Of a stretch of DNA of 64,000 nucleotides, positions 10,704 to 20,022 are shown in pieces. The notes beneath the pieces are model-generated. The model was not told the DNA's origin and searched no databases. It worked only from the letters and a program-made list of their open reading frames with translations. Positions within the stretch are counted from its first letter, which is position 1. Every line of letters begins with the position of its first letter. This DNA is from Zasmidium citrigriseum (Eukaryota > Ascomycota > Dothideomycetes > Mycosphaerellales > Mycosphaerellaceae), in the NCBI GenBank assembly GCA_002786025.1, contig NHNW01000021.1, positions 488,501-552,500 of the forward strand. The letters are read 5' to 3'. Position numbers and translations under genes: made by a program.

Positions 10704-11090
10704 ATGCGCCTCATTCCCATACTTTCCGCGTCCTTGGCCCTGACGATGTCCCTGGCGGCCGCCCTTCCGAAATCAACTTCTCTCGATCACCGCGACGTCG
10801 TCTCCTGCGCCGGCGGTAACGGAGACGGGAACAGCGGTACCGATACGGGGAATGATGCTGGAAACGATAACTGCAACGACAACCTCAATGATCTTGGGAA
10901 CGATGTAAGGACCAAAGGCTTGGATATGCTTGGTACATCTGCTAACTTGATGGCCAAGGTTGGAAACGACATAGGGAACGATATCGGCAATGGAAATGGA
11001 GATATCGATCCTGATACGGATATCAACCTCAATCAGGTCAATATTGGGGTGAGTCCTACTATTGATCCGACTGTTAATGTGAATGCGTGA
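10704..11090 (+). CDS. Small secreted Asn/Gly/Asp-rich repeat protein
   Basis: This is a 128-residue product as a single open frame. A clear signal peptide occupies residues 1 to about 21 (MRLIPILSASLALTMSLAAA). The mature part is dominated by GND, GNDxGND and NLND-type short repeats, is strongly acidic and polar, and holds only two cysteines. The region around residues 70-80 (LDMLGTSANLM) breaks the repeat. A strong splice donor GTGAGT at 11049 with an acceptor TTTTGCAG ending at 11157 would give an alternative, shorter product of 116 residues ending NIGR. The unspliced tail keeps the same Asn/Asp-rich composition, so I prefer the longer form. Size, secretion and composition fit a wall-associated or effector-like protein, which is inference only. 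No known domain was recognised. Confidence 0.7.
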   Translation: MRLIPILSASLALTMSLAAALPKSTSLDHRDVVSCAGGNGDGNSGTDTGNDAGNDNCNDNLNDLGNDVRTKGLDMLGTSANLMAKVGNDIGNDIGNGNGDIDPDTDINLNQVNIGVSPTIDPTVNVNA

Positions 11091-11924
11091 TGGAGATGTG
11101 CGTTTGTTGGCTTGGGATCGGTGCTCGGATGAGATGTGCTGATGTTCGGTTTTGCAGCGTTGAGGTTATGAGTGAACGGCAACAACGAGGCGACGCCCGT
11201 ATTTGAGGTGCTGTTCGAAGATCGAGGATTTGGTCCGAGGGGCTGGGGGACTTGTCGTTGGCTTGGAAGACGTCCATATGTGAGATGGCGATATCCTTGC
11301 GATTGAGGCCGTTGAAAATCAGCATGGTCGCAGGACACATCAAAAGGATAGAAGTAAGAATTGAGCATGTCGTTCAGTCCTCAAGACTCGCGTGCCACCC
11401 TGACAGCCCTGCCAAGACCTGTCGTGTTGCATGTGACCGCGATGACCCCTTCCCCAGGACCCTGACCGAGACCCTGCATAATCAGTCCCGCCGGGGATTT
11501 TCTGGGAGCTCCTTTCGGCAATCTCTGAACCTCGCGGAACAGAGATAATCGGCATGTGAGTGGTGCCCTCGGTCGACAGGGTCCAATGTTTTTCCAAATC
11601 GCAGTTCGCATTGGAAGGGGTTGTTCGTCTTTTACTCCGACAGGGATGGTCTGGGGAGGAGAGTTTCATCCTCTCGTGTGCCTCGCTCAGCTGATTTCTT
11701 GAGTCGGCTCAACCACTTTTTCCTCACGTGTGCTTTCTTCGAAGTCTTGATATTTTGTTGTTTGCTGGGTTGTTTCCTACTTTCGTCGCCGAGGTATTTG
11801 TGGTGGATTTTGCTGTCGTTCACTTGGGAGCAAACCATCTGGCCAGTCACCCATATTCTAAAGCACACCCCAACAGACCTCAACCACCACCACCACCTGG
11901 CTCCTCCCACATATCCACTTCACA
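11091..11924. other. Intergenic, about 830 bp
   Basis: This stretch lies between the small secreted protein gene and the second SPF-LSxELR-family gene. It contains a possible alternative 3' exon of the former near 11158-11163 and a pyrimidine-rich leader before 11925. No independent gene was recognised on either strand. Confidence 0.45.
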
Positions 11925-12635
11925 ATGGACACCTCCCCCTTCGCCAAACTATCCGGCGAACTCCGCAACCGGATCTACGAACTCGCGCTCCTCGAGCCCC
12001 CCACCGACGACCATTCCGAAGGCACAATCGACCTCGAGCAAGGCTGGTTCGACTGCCCCTTCCACCGCGCCAAAGTCATGAACTCCGCGCGCACCGGCTA
12101 CGTCTACCCGCTCGATCCCCTTCGCGTCACCGAATTACCCTTCACCTGCAAAGCCATCCGACGCGAGAGTTTGCGGCTGTATTATAGTCTGAACAAGTTT
12201 ACGTTCGAGACGGATTATTTAAAGAGTCGGCATAAGGAGAGGATCATGGAGCGGTTGGTGGAGTGGGTTAAGAGGATTGGGGTTGAACAATCACGAGAGA
12301 TAAGGGATGTGACGATCTCTTTGGCGAGTCTGAAGGGGCCGACGAACTCTTCTGCGCCGGCGTATATTGATTGGGGGCATATGCGGTTGATTCGGCAGCT
12401 CTTTCATCCGCAGGCGAAGTTGAGGATACGGTTCTATTTGGATGGCAATGGGACTGCGACTTTCACGCTCGGAGGACGGGAGGAGGTGTTCGATGAGTTG
12501 GAGAGGTTGGTGGGTGTTTGGATGGCGAATTGGCAGAGAGGACGGCGGTATGGCGCGGAAGAGGCGAGGAGGGTTGCGGAGAGGTATCGAAATGAGGTGC
12601 TGGGGTTGTTTGCGGGCATGCCGGAGGCGATATAG
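11925..12635 (+). CDS. SPFxxLSxELR-family protein (F-box-like N-terminus), copy 2
   Basis: A single exon encodes 236 residues. It begins MDTSPFAKLSGELRNRIYELAL, the family signature, and has the second motif LPFTCKAIRRESLRLYYSLNKFTFET typical of the group. The body contains a predicted mixed alpha/beta region (WVKRIGVEQSREIRDVTISL; LRIRFYLDGNGTATFTL) and an Arg/Glu-rich C-terminal helix. It is probably intracellular, with no signal peptide. The 5' end of the gene is C-rich and the 3' half G-rich on the same strand, giving a sharp change in third-base use. Related to the genes at 9188 and 53714. Function unknown; an F-box-like adaptor role is a guess from the N-terminus. Confidence 0.8.
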   Translation: MDTSPFAKLSGELRNRIYELALLEPPTDDHSEGTIDLEQGWFDCPFHRAKVMNSARTGYVYPLDPLRVTELPFTCKAIRRESLRLYYSLNKFTFETDYLKSRHKERIMERLVEWVKRIGVEQSREIRDVTISLASLKGPTNSSAPAYIDWGHMRLIRQLFHPQAKLRIRFYLDGNGTATFTLGGREEVFDELERLVGVWMANWQRGRRYGAEEARRVAERYRNEVLGLFAGMPEAI

Positions 12636-13417
12636 AAGGGGAGGGGATGGAAATCTAGAATCTAGAGGTGGTTACGTGGTTAGGAGGTTGGATCTCAAGA
12701 CTTTCGTATCTGCTGTTCTGATACCAAATTGTATCAATTATACATTTTCAGCCTTACCACGGCGATTCACGTCGCGAGCTCCAACACGCGTTCTGTCTGC
12801 CGTCAACAGTTCGAAACGCGTTGCAGACACGTTCATGCACGCTCTGAGTCGGATAAGGTTGGTAAACCATCATGATGCTTGCGATAAGGGTATACTTCCC
12901 ATCTTCCGCAATACTTCCCTTCCAAATGGCTTCTCTCATCAAAGCTCACGATCTTGGATGACACACATCGATATCTTTGACCAACGGCAGAGAGAGTCGC
13001 ACGAAAGGACCGTCTGCCAAGTGCCTTGGCCAGTGCACGCCATCCCGGAAAGAGTAGGTAGCTGTTCACTGCATCTCCTCGGATGGACGTCACTCTCCAT
13101 CTACTGTTGATCGCATCCCATCAAACTGGACTTGAAGGAAGATGATTTGGAAATACATGCAGGAAAGGAGGAGAAAAGAGCCCGGGAGAGAGGTGGACCG
13201 GATCCAAGGCCGCCGCATGCGTGAGTCTGACGAAAGCTTCGAAGTTGCCCGCTCCACTTCATCTCCTCTCATGCGGTAGCTCCAGAAGGTGGAGGTAGAT
13301 AAGTATGGAGCTCTCCTTCTTGTTTCTGATCCGAAGACTTCTCATCTTGTAGCTCTCGTACTTTTTGACTCTAGGAATCCATTGAAACAAGCAGATTTGA
13401 CCGTAAACACATTCAAG
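12636..13417. other. Intergenic, about 780 bp
   Basis: No supported gene was found. The open frames that cross this stretch are either shadows of the preceding gene or upstream extensions of the cyanase frame without conserved sequence. The right end is the cyanase promoter and leader. Confidence 0.45.
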
Positions 13418-14223
13418 ATGGCCCATAAACAAGGAACCTCGAGCGGTGCTCCCATTACCGTCTTGACCGTATGCCTCCACATCCTGAAATGCCATCGATC
13501 ACAGCTGACACCCTCCCAGCAAGACCTCGTCCACAAACTCCCCGCCCACAGCCCCATGCTCTTCGCGCAAAAGAAAACCCTCAACCTCTCCTTCGAAACC
13601 ATCGCCTCCGCCCTCGGCCGCGACGAAGTCGCCGTAGCCGCAATCTTCTACGGGCAAGCCAACGCCTCGGACGAAGACATCGCCAAGCTCTCCCAGATCC
13701 TCCAGATCCCCGAAGAGACGCTGCGACAGACGGAGATCACGGCGCTGCCGGATCGTGGCAGGAGCATGGAGATGCCGCCCAAGGAGCCGTTGATGTATCG
13801 GTTGTATGAGATTGTGCAGAATTATGGGTATGCGTATAAGGCGGTGATGAATGAGAAGTTTGGGGATGGGATTATGAGTGCGATTAGTTTTTCGACGAAG
13901 GTGAGTGCCAGCATGCCGGTGCAAGTGTGGAGGGGATTGGGACATTGGATATTTTGTTGGAGAGCTATCTCCATGGATTGATGGAGGTTCTATGCTATCG
14001 ATACAGCTATTGAGACGTTCGAGAGAAGATCTTTGCGCTGGGATCGCTGGGAGATATGAAAGTTGATGTATGCTAACTTCTGCCAGGTTGAGAAGGAGAC
14101 GGACGAGAAGGGCGACTGGGTGAAGATCACATTGCGGGGCAAATGGTGCGTATTGTCCTTCCTATTGAGCCATGAGTGAATGACATGCTAAATATAGCCA
14201 GGCTGCCATACACGCGCTTCTGA
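13418..14223 (+). CDS. cyn1: Cyanate hydratase (cyanase)
   Basis: Cyanase converts cyanate and bicarbonate to ammonia and CO2, acting in the cytosol as a decamer. Four exons are read: 13418-13468, 13520-13900, 14087-14145 and 14202-14223, giving 170 residues. The C-terminal catalytic domain is highly conserved: [36 protein letters not shown], then [20 protein letters not shown] and the final LPYTRF supplied by a 22-nt last exon. Arg111, Glu114 and Ser137 correspond to the E. coli catalytic Arg96, Glu99 and Ser122 with a constant offset, which supports the splice model. The N-terminal helix-turn-helix-like domain is also present ([24 protein letters not shown]). The first intron is in frame (51 bp), so a longer unspliced N-terminus is possible, but removing it gives the normal family length. 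Confidence 0.93.
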
Positions 14224-14546
14224 GTGAATGCAATGTGAGGTTTGGTATGGCCAAGCCATCGCCTTCACTCAAGTGATACCATAGTATAAACCTCTTCCTC
14301 TCTCCGCTCCGATCTCCGTCTCTCTCTTTCCTTCCCTGCCCCCAACGACACCCATCAACCCCCGTCGTTGGATCGAGAAAGGTGAGAGATACCCAGTGTT
14401 CTAACGTGAAGTCTTCCCATGTGAGCAGAATCGACGGCGGCAGCGAGCAGAGCATTACGACCCGAGCGAACAGAGCGTACAAGAGCACTTCAAGAATACT
14501 ACTGACGATCGATTGAAGCAATCAAAAAGACAGACAAGAGAAGGAG

Positions 14547-14980
14547 ATGCGCCGGTCCCGCGGGTATATCGAGCTCGGAGACGAGCTGGTGGACCTGCCT
14601 CCCGCCCGGCCGGTGAGCGGCCTCCCGCCAGCACCACCACCACGAGCAGTAATACCTCCCCTGTATCTATCCCCGCCCCTCGATCCAGTCTCTAACCCTC
14701 TGAACGACAGTACGTCCGCCCGGCCCCCCGCTTTCCCTCGGAGAGGGTGAGACCTCCGCGCCGACCAGCCCGGCGGCCTCGCCAGGTGTCTCTGGGCCTC
14801 CCAGAGGAGCTCTTGTCTGGGCCGCGAGAGCCCGCCCCGCGCGGCTACGAGTGGGGAACTTTCACCACCGTGATCAGTGCGGGTGTGGCTCGACCGCCCA
14901 GGAAGAGCTTCTGGAGGAAGCTGGGGGAGAAGCTGGAGGCGTGTCTTTGCTGGGTGCCGGAGCCCGAGTGGGATTTGTGA
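14547..14980 (+). CDS. Small Pro/Arg-rich hypothetical protein
   Basis: Two exons, 14547-14612 and 14711-14980, with a 98-bp intron (GTGAGC, branch CTCTAAC, acceptor CGACAG) give 111 residues. The first exon encodes MRRSRGYIELGDELVDLPPARP. The second is Arg/Pro-rich (VRPPRRPARRPRQ), followed by a better-ordered C-terminus: YEWGTFTTVISAGVARPPRKSFWRKLGEKLEACLCWVPEPEWDL. The good splice signals and the ordered, aromatic-rich tail argue for a real gene. No domain was recognised, and it has neither a signal peptide nor a transmembrane helix. A small ascomycete-specific protein is the likeliest description. Confidence 0.55.
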
Positions 14981-14999
14981 GGTGAGTTTCCCCTGTACT

Positions 15000-15492
15000 T
15001 TGCCCCAGCGGTGTGAGTACGGCGGAGAGGTGGAGAGGGCTTGAGCGGCCTTGGTACAATGAGCAAGGTGGGAGGGGAATGCTTTCTTGGATCGATCTAT
15101 CCCCGGTTTCTTGCGAGTTGGGACAGGGGCTGGAATGTCCTCTCTGCAGCTTGGACGGAGATCGATTGGTCGAGATGGGATCGGTTGAAGTGAGGGATGG
15201 AGTGATGGATGAACTGATGGCTGAAGTGATGGCTGAAGTGATGGATGGATGGACTTAGGTTTGGACTGAACTGACTCGACTGACTCACCAGCTCACAGGC
15301 CCATTCACATGCAAACGCTGCACGTGCGCCCGCCCGCCCGCACCTTCTTCTTCTACTCGCAGCACAAGCTTGGGCCACCGCCACCACCACAACCACAACC
15401 ACTTTCCGCCGCCGCCTCCTTTCCGACAACAACATCCACCACCACCCGCCGGCCACGCATTCTTCCTCCTCTTTCCACATCACGACATCACC
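15000..15492. other. Intergenic with short tandem repeats
   Basis: This stretch is upstream of the C2H2 gene. It contains a simple-repeat patch at 15187-15252 and a CCACCACAACCACAACC-type C/A-rich leader just before the ATG at 15493. An in-frame extension upstream of that ATG would begin with a non-ATG codon and encode only His/Pro-rich low complexity, so it is treated as leader. Confidence 0.5.
15187..15252 (+). repeat. Short tandem repeat, TGATGG / CTGAAG-based
   Basis: The segment is built from interleaved GATGGATGAACTGATGG and GCTGAAGTGATGG units. GGCTGAAGTGAT is repeated twice in tandem and ends in (GATG)n. It is a microsatellite-like tract in non-coding DNA. Confidence 0.75.
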
Positions 15493-17001
15493 ATGGCGCC
15501 CGCATCACGGACGACATCAAACAGATCATCCGGATGGGCCGACCCAGCAGCACGCAGCCACTCCAACACCGAAAACAACCACATTCCCTTCCAAGAGTCG
15601 CACAAGGTCAAGTGCACAAAGCCGGACTGCGAGCAGCTCTTCACGACCGAAAAGGACATGAAGCGCCATAAGAAATACGACCCCGAACACTTCTACTGCC
15701 GGCGATGCGACGTCGACTGCGAAGACTGGGAAGACCTGACGAGACACAAAGTCGACATGATGGCGCCGTACATCGAGGGCAAGATCCAGCCGACTGAGAA
15801 TGACATGCCAAAGCACATTGTCTGCGAATTCTGTGGCGAGGACTTCCAGAGTTTCGGCGGCAGGAAGATCCACCGGCGGCAAGCACATCCAGCAGATCAA
15901 GACGTCGAGTGTCCAGGCTGCAAGAGCCACTTCATCCGAGCCGCGAACATGATCGACCACATTGAGAACGGCCACTGCAGCAAGATCCGCCCGATCGATC
16001 TCTACCGCAGCATTTGCCACAAGTTTGTCGTGAAGCAGGTGATGAAGGCACCGGATAAGTTCCTGGAGCCAAGAGGCCCTGCGATCGAACAAGCAAGCGA
16101 GACGACCGGTGATTACGAAGATGGCGGCGTCTCTCTCCTCGACCACGAAGATGAAGCACAGATGGGCGGATACAAGCCGATTCCAGCATCAGCATCGCAC
16201 TCCAACGTCACTTCTCCAACCACATCCCACGCAGGAGCATGGCCAGACTTGCCATCTCATCAAGGATCGCTTGCCGAATCGATGCGAAGCATGTCGATCA
16301 GCTCAGCAAACACTGCAGCACCACATCGTTCGAACGAGAGAGCCTACCCATACGCAACAGGCGACTCTGGCTACGGCGGAGACACCGTCTCGAACACCAG
16401 CAAAGCTTCGGTATGGAACACTTCGAACAGCGCAGCCTCAAGCCTCTTCCCATACGCGAACCCGACTCCTCCTCTACAGGCTCCTCTGCAACCAGGCGAC
16501 TGGTCCGCCATTCTGGCTCAGCGCGAAGAAGAGGCTCTGGCAGATGACAGTACCAACATCATGAAAGCAAAGTGGTGGGACCCATCTACTGCCGACTACA
16601 ATCCACATCTCTTTTGGGATGCAGGAATGGGAGTCTACACTTGTCGCTTTCCGGACTGCATGTGCGACGGTATGGCCTTCTACGCACTCGCCGACCTCCA
16701 GGATCATATCAAGATGTTCCATCTTCCCGACAACTACCGGTGCCCAGCCTGCTTCAAGCGCTTTGGCAAGCCTTCGTCGTTGGTGGCTCATGCCGAGACC
16801 ACGCAGAAGTGCAACGTGCGGGCAAGCGGCAGATTCAAGTCGATGATTGACGAGATCAGCGGCGGTCTTCTGGATGCCACGGCAGTCAACATTCCCAAGA
16901 TCTACCGACCCGACACCGCCGTCGTCAAGTATGGCAAGCAGTCGGCTCCTGCTAACGGCATCATGGACACCAAGTTCTCGGGCAAAATGCCTGACGCCTG
17001 A
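15493..17001 (+). CDS. C2H2 zinc-finger protein
   Basis: A single exon encodes 502 residues; the ATG chosen has a good context (CACCATGGC). An N-terminal array carries at least four finger-like units: CTKPDCEQLFTTEKDMKRHKK, CRRCDVDCEDWEDLTRH, CEFCGEDFQSFGGRKIHRRQAH and CPGCKSHFIRAANMIDHIENGHC. A Ser/Pro/Asn-rich central region follows (about residues 200-360). A second finger pair lies near the C-terminus (CRFPDCMCDGMAFYALADLQDHIKMFH; CPACFKRFGKPSSLVAHAETTQKC). The split layout, with N-terminal fingers and a C-terminal pair, is typical of a fungal group annotated as C2H2 finger domain proteins and is probably nuclear. DNA or RNA binding is inferred from the fingers; no target is known. Confidence 0.82.
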   Translation: MAPASRTTSNRSSGWADPAARSHSNTENNHIPFQESHKVKCTKPDCEQLFTTEKDMKRHKKYDPEHFYCRRCDVDCEDWEDLTRHKVDMMAPYIEGKIQPTENDMPKHIVCEFCGEDFQSFGGRKIHRRQAHPADQDVECPGCKSHFIRAANMIDHIENGHCSKIRPIDLYRSICHKFVVKQVMKAPDKFLEPRGPAIEQASETTGDYEDGGVSLLDHEDEAQMGGYKPIPASASHSNVTSPTTSHAGAWPDLPSHQGSLAESMRSMSISSANTAAPHRSNERAYPYATGDSGYGGDTVSNTSKASVWNTSNSAASSLFPYANPTPPLQAPLQPGDWSAILAQREEEALADDSTNIMKAKWWDPSTADYNPHLFWDAGMGVYTCRFPDCMCDGMAFYALADLQDHIKMFHLPDNYRCPACFKRFGKPSSLVAHAETTQKCNVRASGRFKSMIDEISGGLLDATAVNIPKIYRPDTAVVKYGKQSAPANGIMDTKFSGKMPDA

Positions 17002-17388
17002 GCACCGACCTCACATCATCACGAGAGCTCTCACCAGCCATTGAAGCTGCGAGAAACCGACCTGATGCTGCGCATTGGACGACAGATCCGCAAAGCAGAC
17101 CTACGACTCAGACAGAAGCATTCTTCAGCAAGGCATCGTGCTCATTGGCAAGCTCGATGACCTGCTACGGACTCCGACACCGTCACAAGCGGCTCAAGGC
17201 TGGACGACACTCATCAAAAGCGAATTGCATTCTACTTCGACACAGGAACAAGACCTTCTCGAGATTGGAGATCAGGAAGCGTATCGGGTCTCTGGCTTGA
17301 AATTCATCATTCAGTAGGCTAGACATCACACCTTCTTGACTCGTACATCTCAGACAAACGACTCGTCATCATCATCCTGCTCTACCTC
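17002..17388. other. Intergenic between convergent genes
   Basis: This 387-bp stretch lies between the 3' ends of the C2H2 gene (plus) and the GMC oxidoreductase gene (minus). It should hold both terminators. A short open frame on the plus strand lacks an ATG and a domain. Confidence 0.5.
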
Positions 17389-19315
17389 TCAATGTCCCTT
17401 CCCATTCAATCCATTCACACTTCCTCCATGTTCCTTCAAAATCATCTCACTAGCCTTCTCCGCCACTGCATACACCAAACTCTGGATATTCCCCTGCACA
17501 TTCATAGGAAAGACACTCGCATCCACGACCCTCAACCCCTCCACTCCATACACCTTCAGCTCTGGATCCACCACACCGCCATCCTCCTTGGGCAACATCG
17601 CACAGGTTCCTGTGGGATGGTACATCGTGATCTGTCTCTCCTTAACAAGCTCCCTCGCCTCCTCGAGCGTATTGAAGGGTTTGATGCCTGGCATCAACTT
17701 CTTCCCCTGGCCCTCTTCATCATCAACAAGGAAATCCCCCAGTGGCGAGGTCCGCGAAATCTGGTTCCTGATGTGCAGCAACGAGTGTGCCAGGAGCTCG
17801 TTGTCCATCGGATGACTCAAATACCTCGGATCAATCTCCGGCGCCTCTCTCACATCTGGACTTGCGATGTGTATCGATCCGCGAGAGAAGGCGTGCATCA
17901 GCCCACAAGCAATCGACACATAATTTCCAGGTGTGTCGTGGAAGAACATGGCCCCATTCGAAATCTCGCGTTTGGAGATATCCGTCCCCGAGGGCACGGA
18001 GGCGATCTGATAGACGGCTTCTTTGGGGTCTTTGAGCTGGCGCATAAGCATTTCGACCTGTCGTTGCGGGAGATAATGGCCGGATTTGGCGAGGGCGTCC
18101 CAATCTGTGCCTGGGACTGTAACGTCGTGAAGGTTCAAGAAGCCGGTTGTTGTTGGCGCGGCGGCCATGGGTCCATCTCTGCTTCTCGCGTACTGTTCCA
18201 TGGCGGCTTGGATGAGGCTGGGATCGTCGCGGAGGTGTTCGGCGGTTGCGTGGCCGGGTTTTACGGCGAAGGAGAGGAGGGCCATGGGGTGTTCTTGGAG
18301 GTTTTCGCCGACGTTCGAGTTGTCCAATACGATATCGATGTTTTGCTTTTCGAGAACGGAGCGCTGGCCTATGCCGCTGAGTTCGAGGAGTTGGGGGGAT
18401 TGGATTGTTCCTGCGGAGAGAAGGACTTCTTTTGTTGCGGAGATCTGGAGTGTCGAACCTGAGGATGTGAGGATCTCGACGCCGGTAGCGCGTGGTCTTG
18501 AACCTGATGTGTCGAAGAGAATCCTCTTCACCAACGTCTCCGTCACAACCGTCAAATTCTCCCTCCCCTCCGCCGCCGCAAGATAAGTAGTCGCACTATA
18601 ACTCCTCGTCCCATCCCTCGGATCAACATTCGTCAATTGATTGAACATCCCCAAACTGGATCCCGTGCGTGGGTCAGCAGCGGTGGGATACCCCATAGCC
18701 CTACTCTGCTTCGCCCAGTTCTCTTGTATCCAGTTGAAAGCACCGCTTTGCCAGCTCGTGTGGATCATGCCGTCTGTGCCACGCATTGAGGGCTGGATGT
18801 ATTCTGTTGAGAGCGCGGTTGAAGTTGGTGAGGAAGGGAGGTGCATTTTTTCGATCCGTTGGAAGTAGGGGAGGAGGGAATCCCAACCCCAGCCTGGGTT
18901 GCCGAGATCTATATTCAAAACGATCAGCACTCCCATTCTCCATCACCCACCACAAACAACAAGACCTACCTCTCCAAATATCCAAATCCCACCGCGAACA
19001 ATGACTGTACATCATAAAATTGATCATACTACTCCCACCCAACCCCTTGCCCCTCGGCCAAACATGCACCGTCCCATTCTCGGATTTCTGAGGCGCGGTC
19101 TTGAAATTCCAGTCATACTTGTCGTTGCTGTAGAGCTGTAGAAAGGTGCCGGGTGTGCTGATCATGGGGTCGGAGCGGTTGTCGGCGCCGGCTTCGATGA
19201 CGAGGACACTGTGAGAGGGATTTTCGCTGAGGCGAGAGGCGAGGACGAGACCGGCTGTGCCGCCGCCGATTATGATGAAGTCGAAGGACTTATCTTTGAG
19301 GTCGGTGGTGGCCAT
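17389..19315 (-). CDS. GMC family oxidoreductase (FAD-dependent)
   Basis: Two exons, 19315-18970 and 18908-17389, are separated by a 61-bp intron (GTAGGT...ATATAG, phase 1) and give 621 residues. FAD-binding signature: FDFIIIGGGTAGLVLASRLS near the N-terminus (G17xG19xxG22). Other GMC motifs are GKGLGGSSMINFMMY, LLSAGTIQSPQLLELSGIG and the C-terminal HPTGTCAM, holding the catalytic His region, followed by LRVVDASVFP. There is no signal peptide, unlike secreted aryl-alcohol or glucose oxidases, so a cytosolic choline-dehydrogenase-like or secondary-metabolism GMC enzyme is more likely. The substrate cannot be read from sequence. An in-frame upstream extension exists but begins at an ATG overlapping a splice-like GTGAGT, so the ATG at 19315 is preferred. 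Confidence 0.9.
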
Positions 19316-20022
19316 CGTGATGGAAGCTGGTGGGTAAGATAGAGGGAAGGGGAGGTGGTCGAGAGGATGAGGTCTTAGAGAAGAGAGAGACGAAAGGGAA
19401 CAGAAGCAACCAAAACTCACCATGAAAGCCGTCCATCAATGTCGACACTCTTATACCACCCACCTCGGTAGGCCAGTCCGCCAATGCCTCCTTCAGGCGT
19501 GCATAGACGCGAGCTCGAACCCGAAAGTCAGCTGTAAAGATTCCAATAGCTAAAGACTAGCTTGCATGCGCAGCAGGATCCTTCGGCGGCTGAGGCTGAC
19601 CCCATTACCACACATGGGAAGTTTGCGACTAGTGAGAATTGCGAAAACCGACCGTTCTTTGTCACGTAGGCGAATCTCGCACTTTTTGGGGGCCATCTGA
19701 TGGGTTGGTGTGTAGCTCGGCTTGGCGTGGTAATCGACGGTCAGCCTTAAGGCGTACCTCTACTTCAGCGTACGCACGGTTCTCTGGAGCGCCTTGAAAC
19801 GTTGGTGGATCCGCAGTCTAGACATGAAGTCAGAGATCTCGTGCCACCGGTTCGGAGCCGAGAAGGTCATCGACTTCGCAGGTTGGACATGGCTGATTCG
19901 TTCGTTCGGAAGTTGTTGTCTTCTCTCTCGCTGCTGCTCGTTCGGTCTGACGTTCTTCGGTTTCGCGGGCCTACGCGTGGCGATCCGCGATGTCGAACTC
20001 CTCCATCCACAGACAACAGCTC
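19316..20022. other. Intergenic, GMC oxidoreductase promoter
   Basis: About 700 bp between the 5' end of the GMC gene and the 3' end of the next minus-strand gene. A GTGAGT near 19420, in the leader, could be the donor of a 5' UTR intron. No gene was recognised. Confidence 0.45.

Noticed and set aside
12442..13110. Plus-strand open frame of 222 codons after the second SPF-LSxELR gene
   Set aside because: Its first part overlaps the known gene in another frame, and the rest is low-information sequence without a domain.
15370..15492. N-terminal extension of the C2H2 protein (His/Pro-rich)
   Set aside because: It begins at a non-ATG codon and encodes only low-complexity sequence; the ATG at 15493 has a better context.
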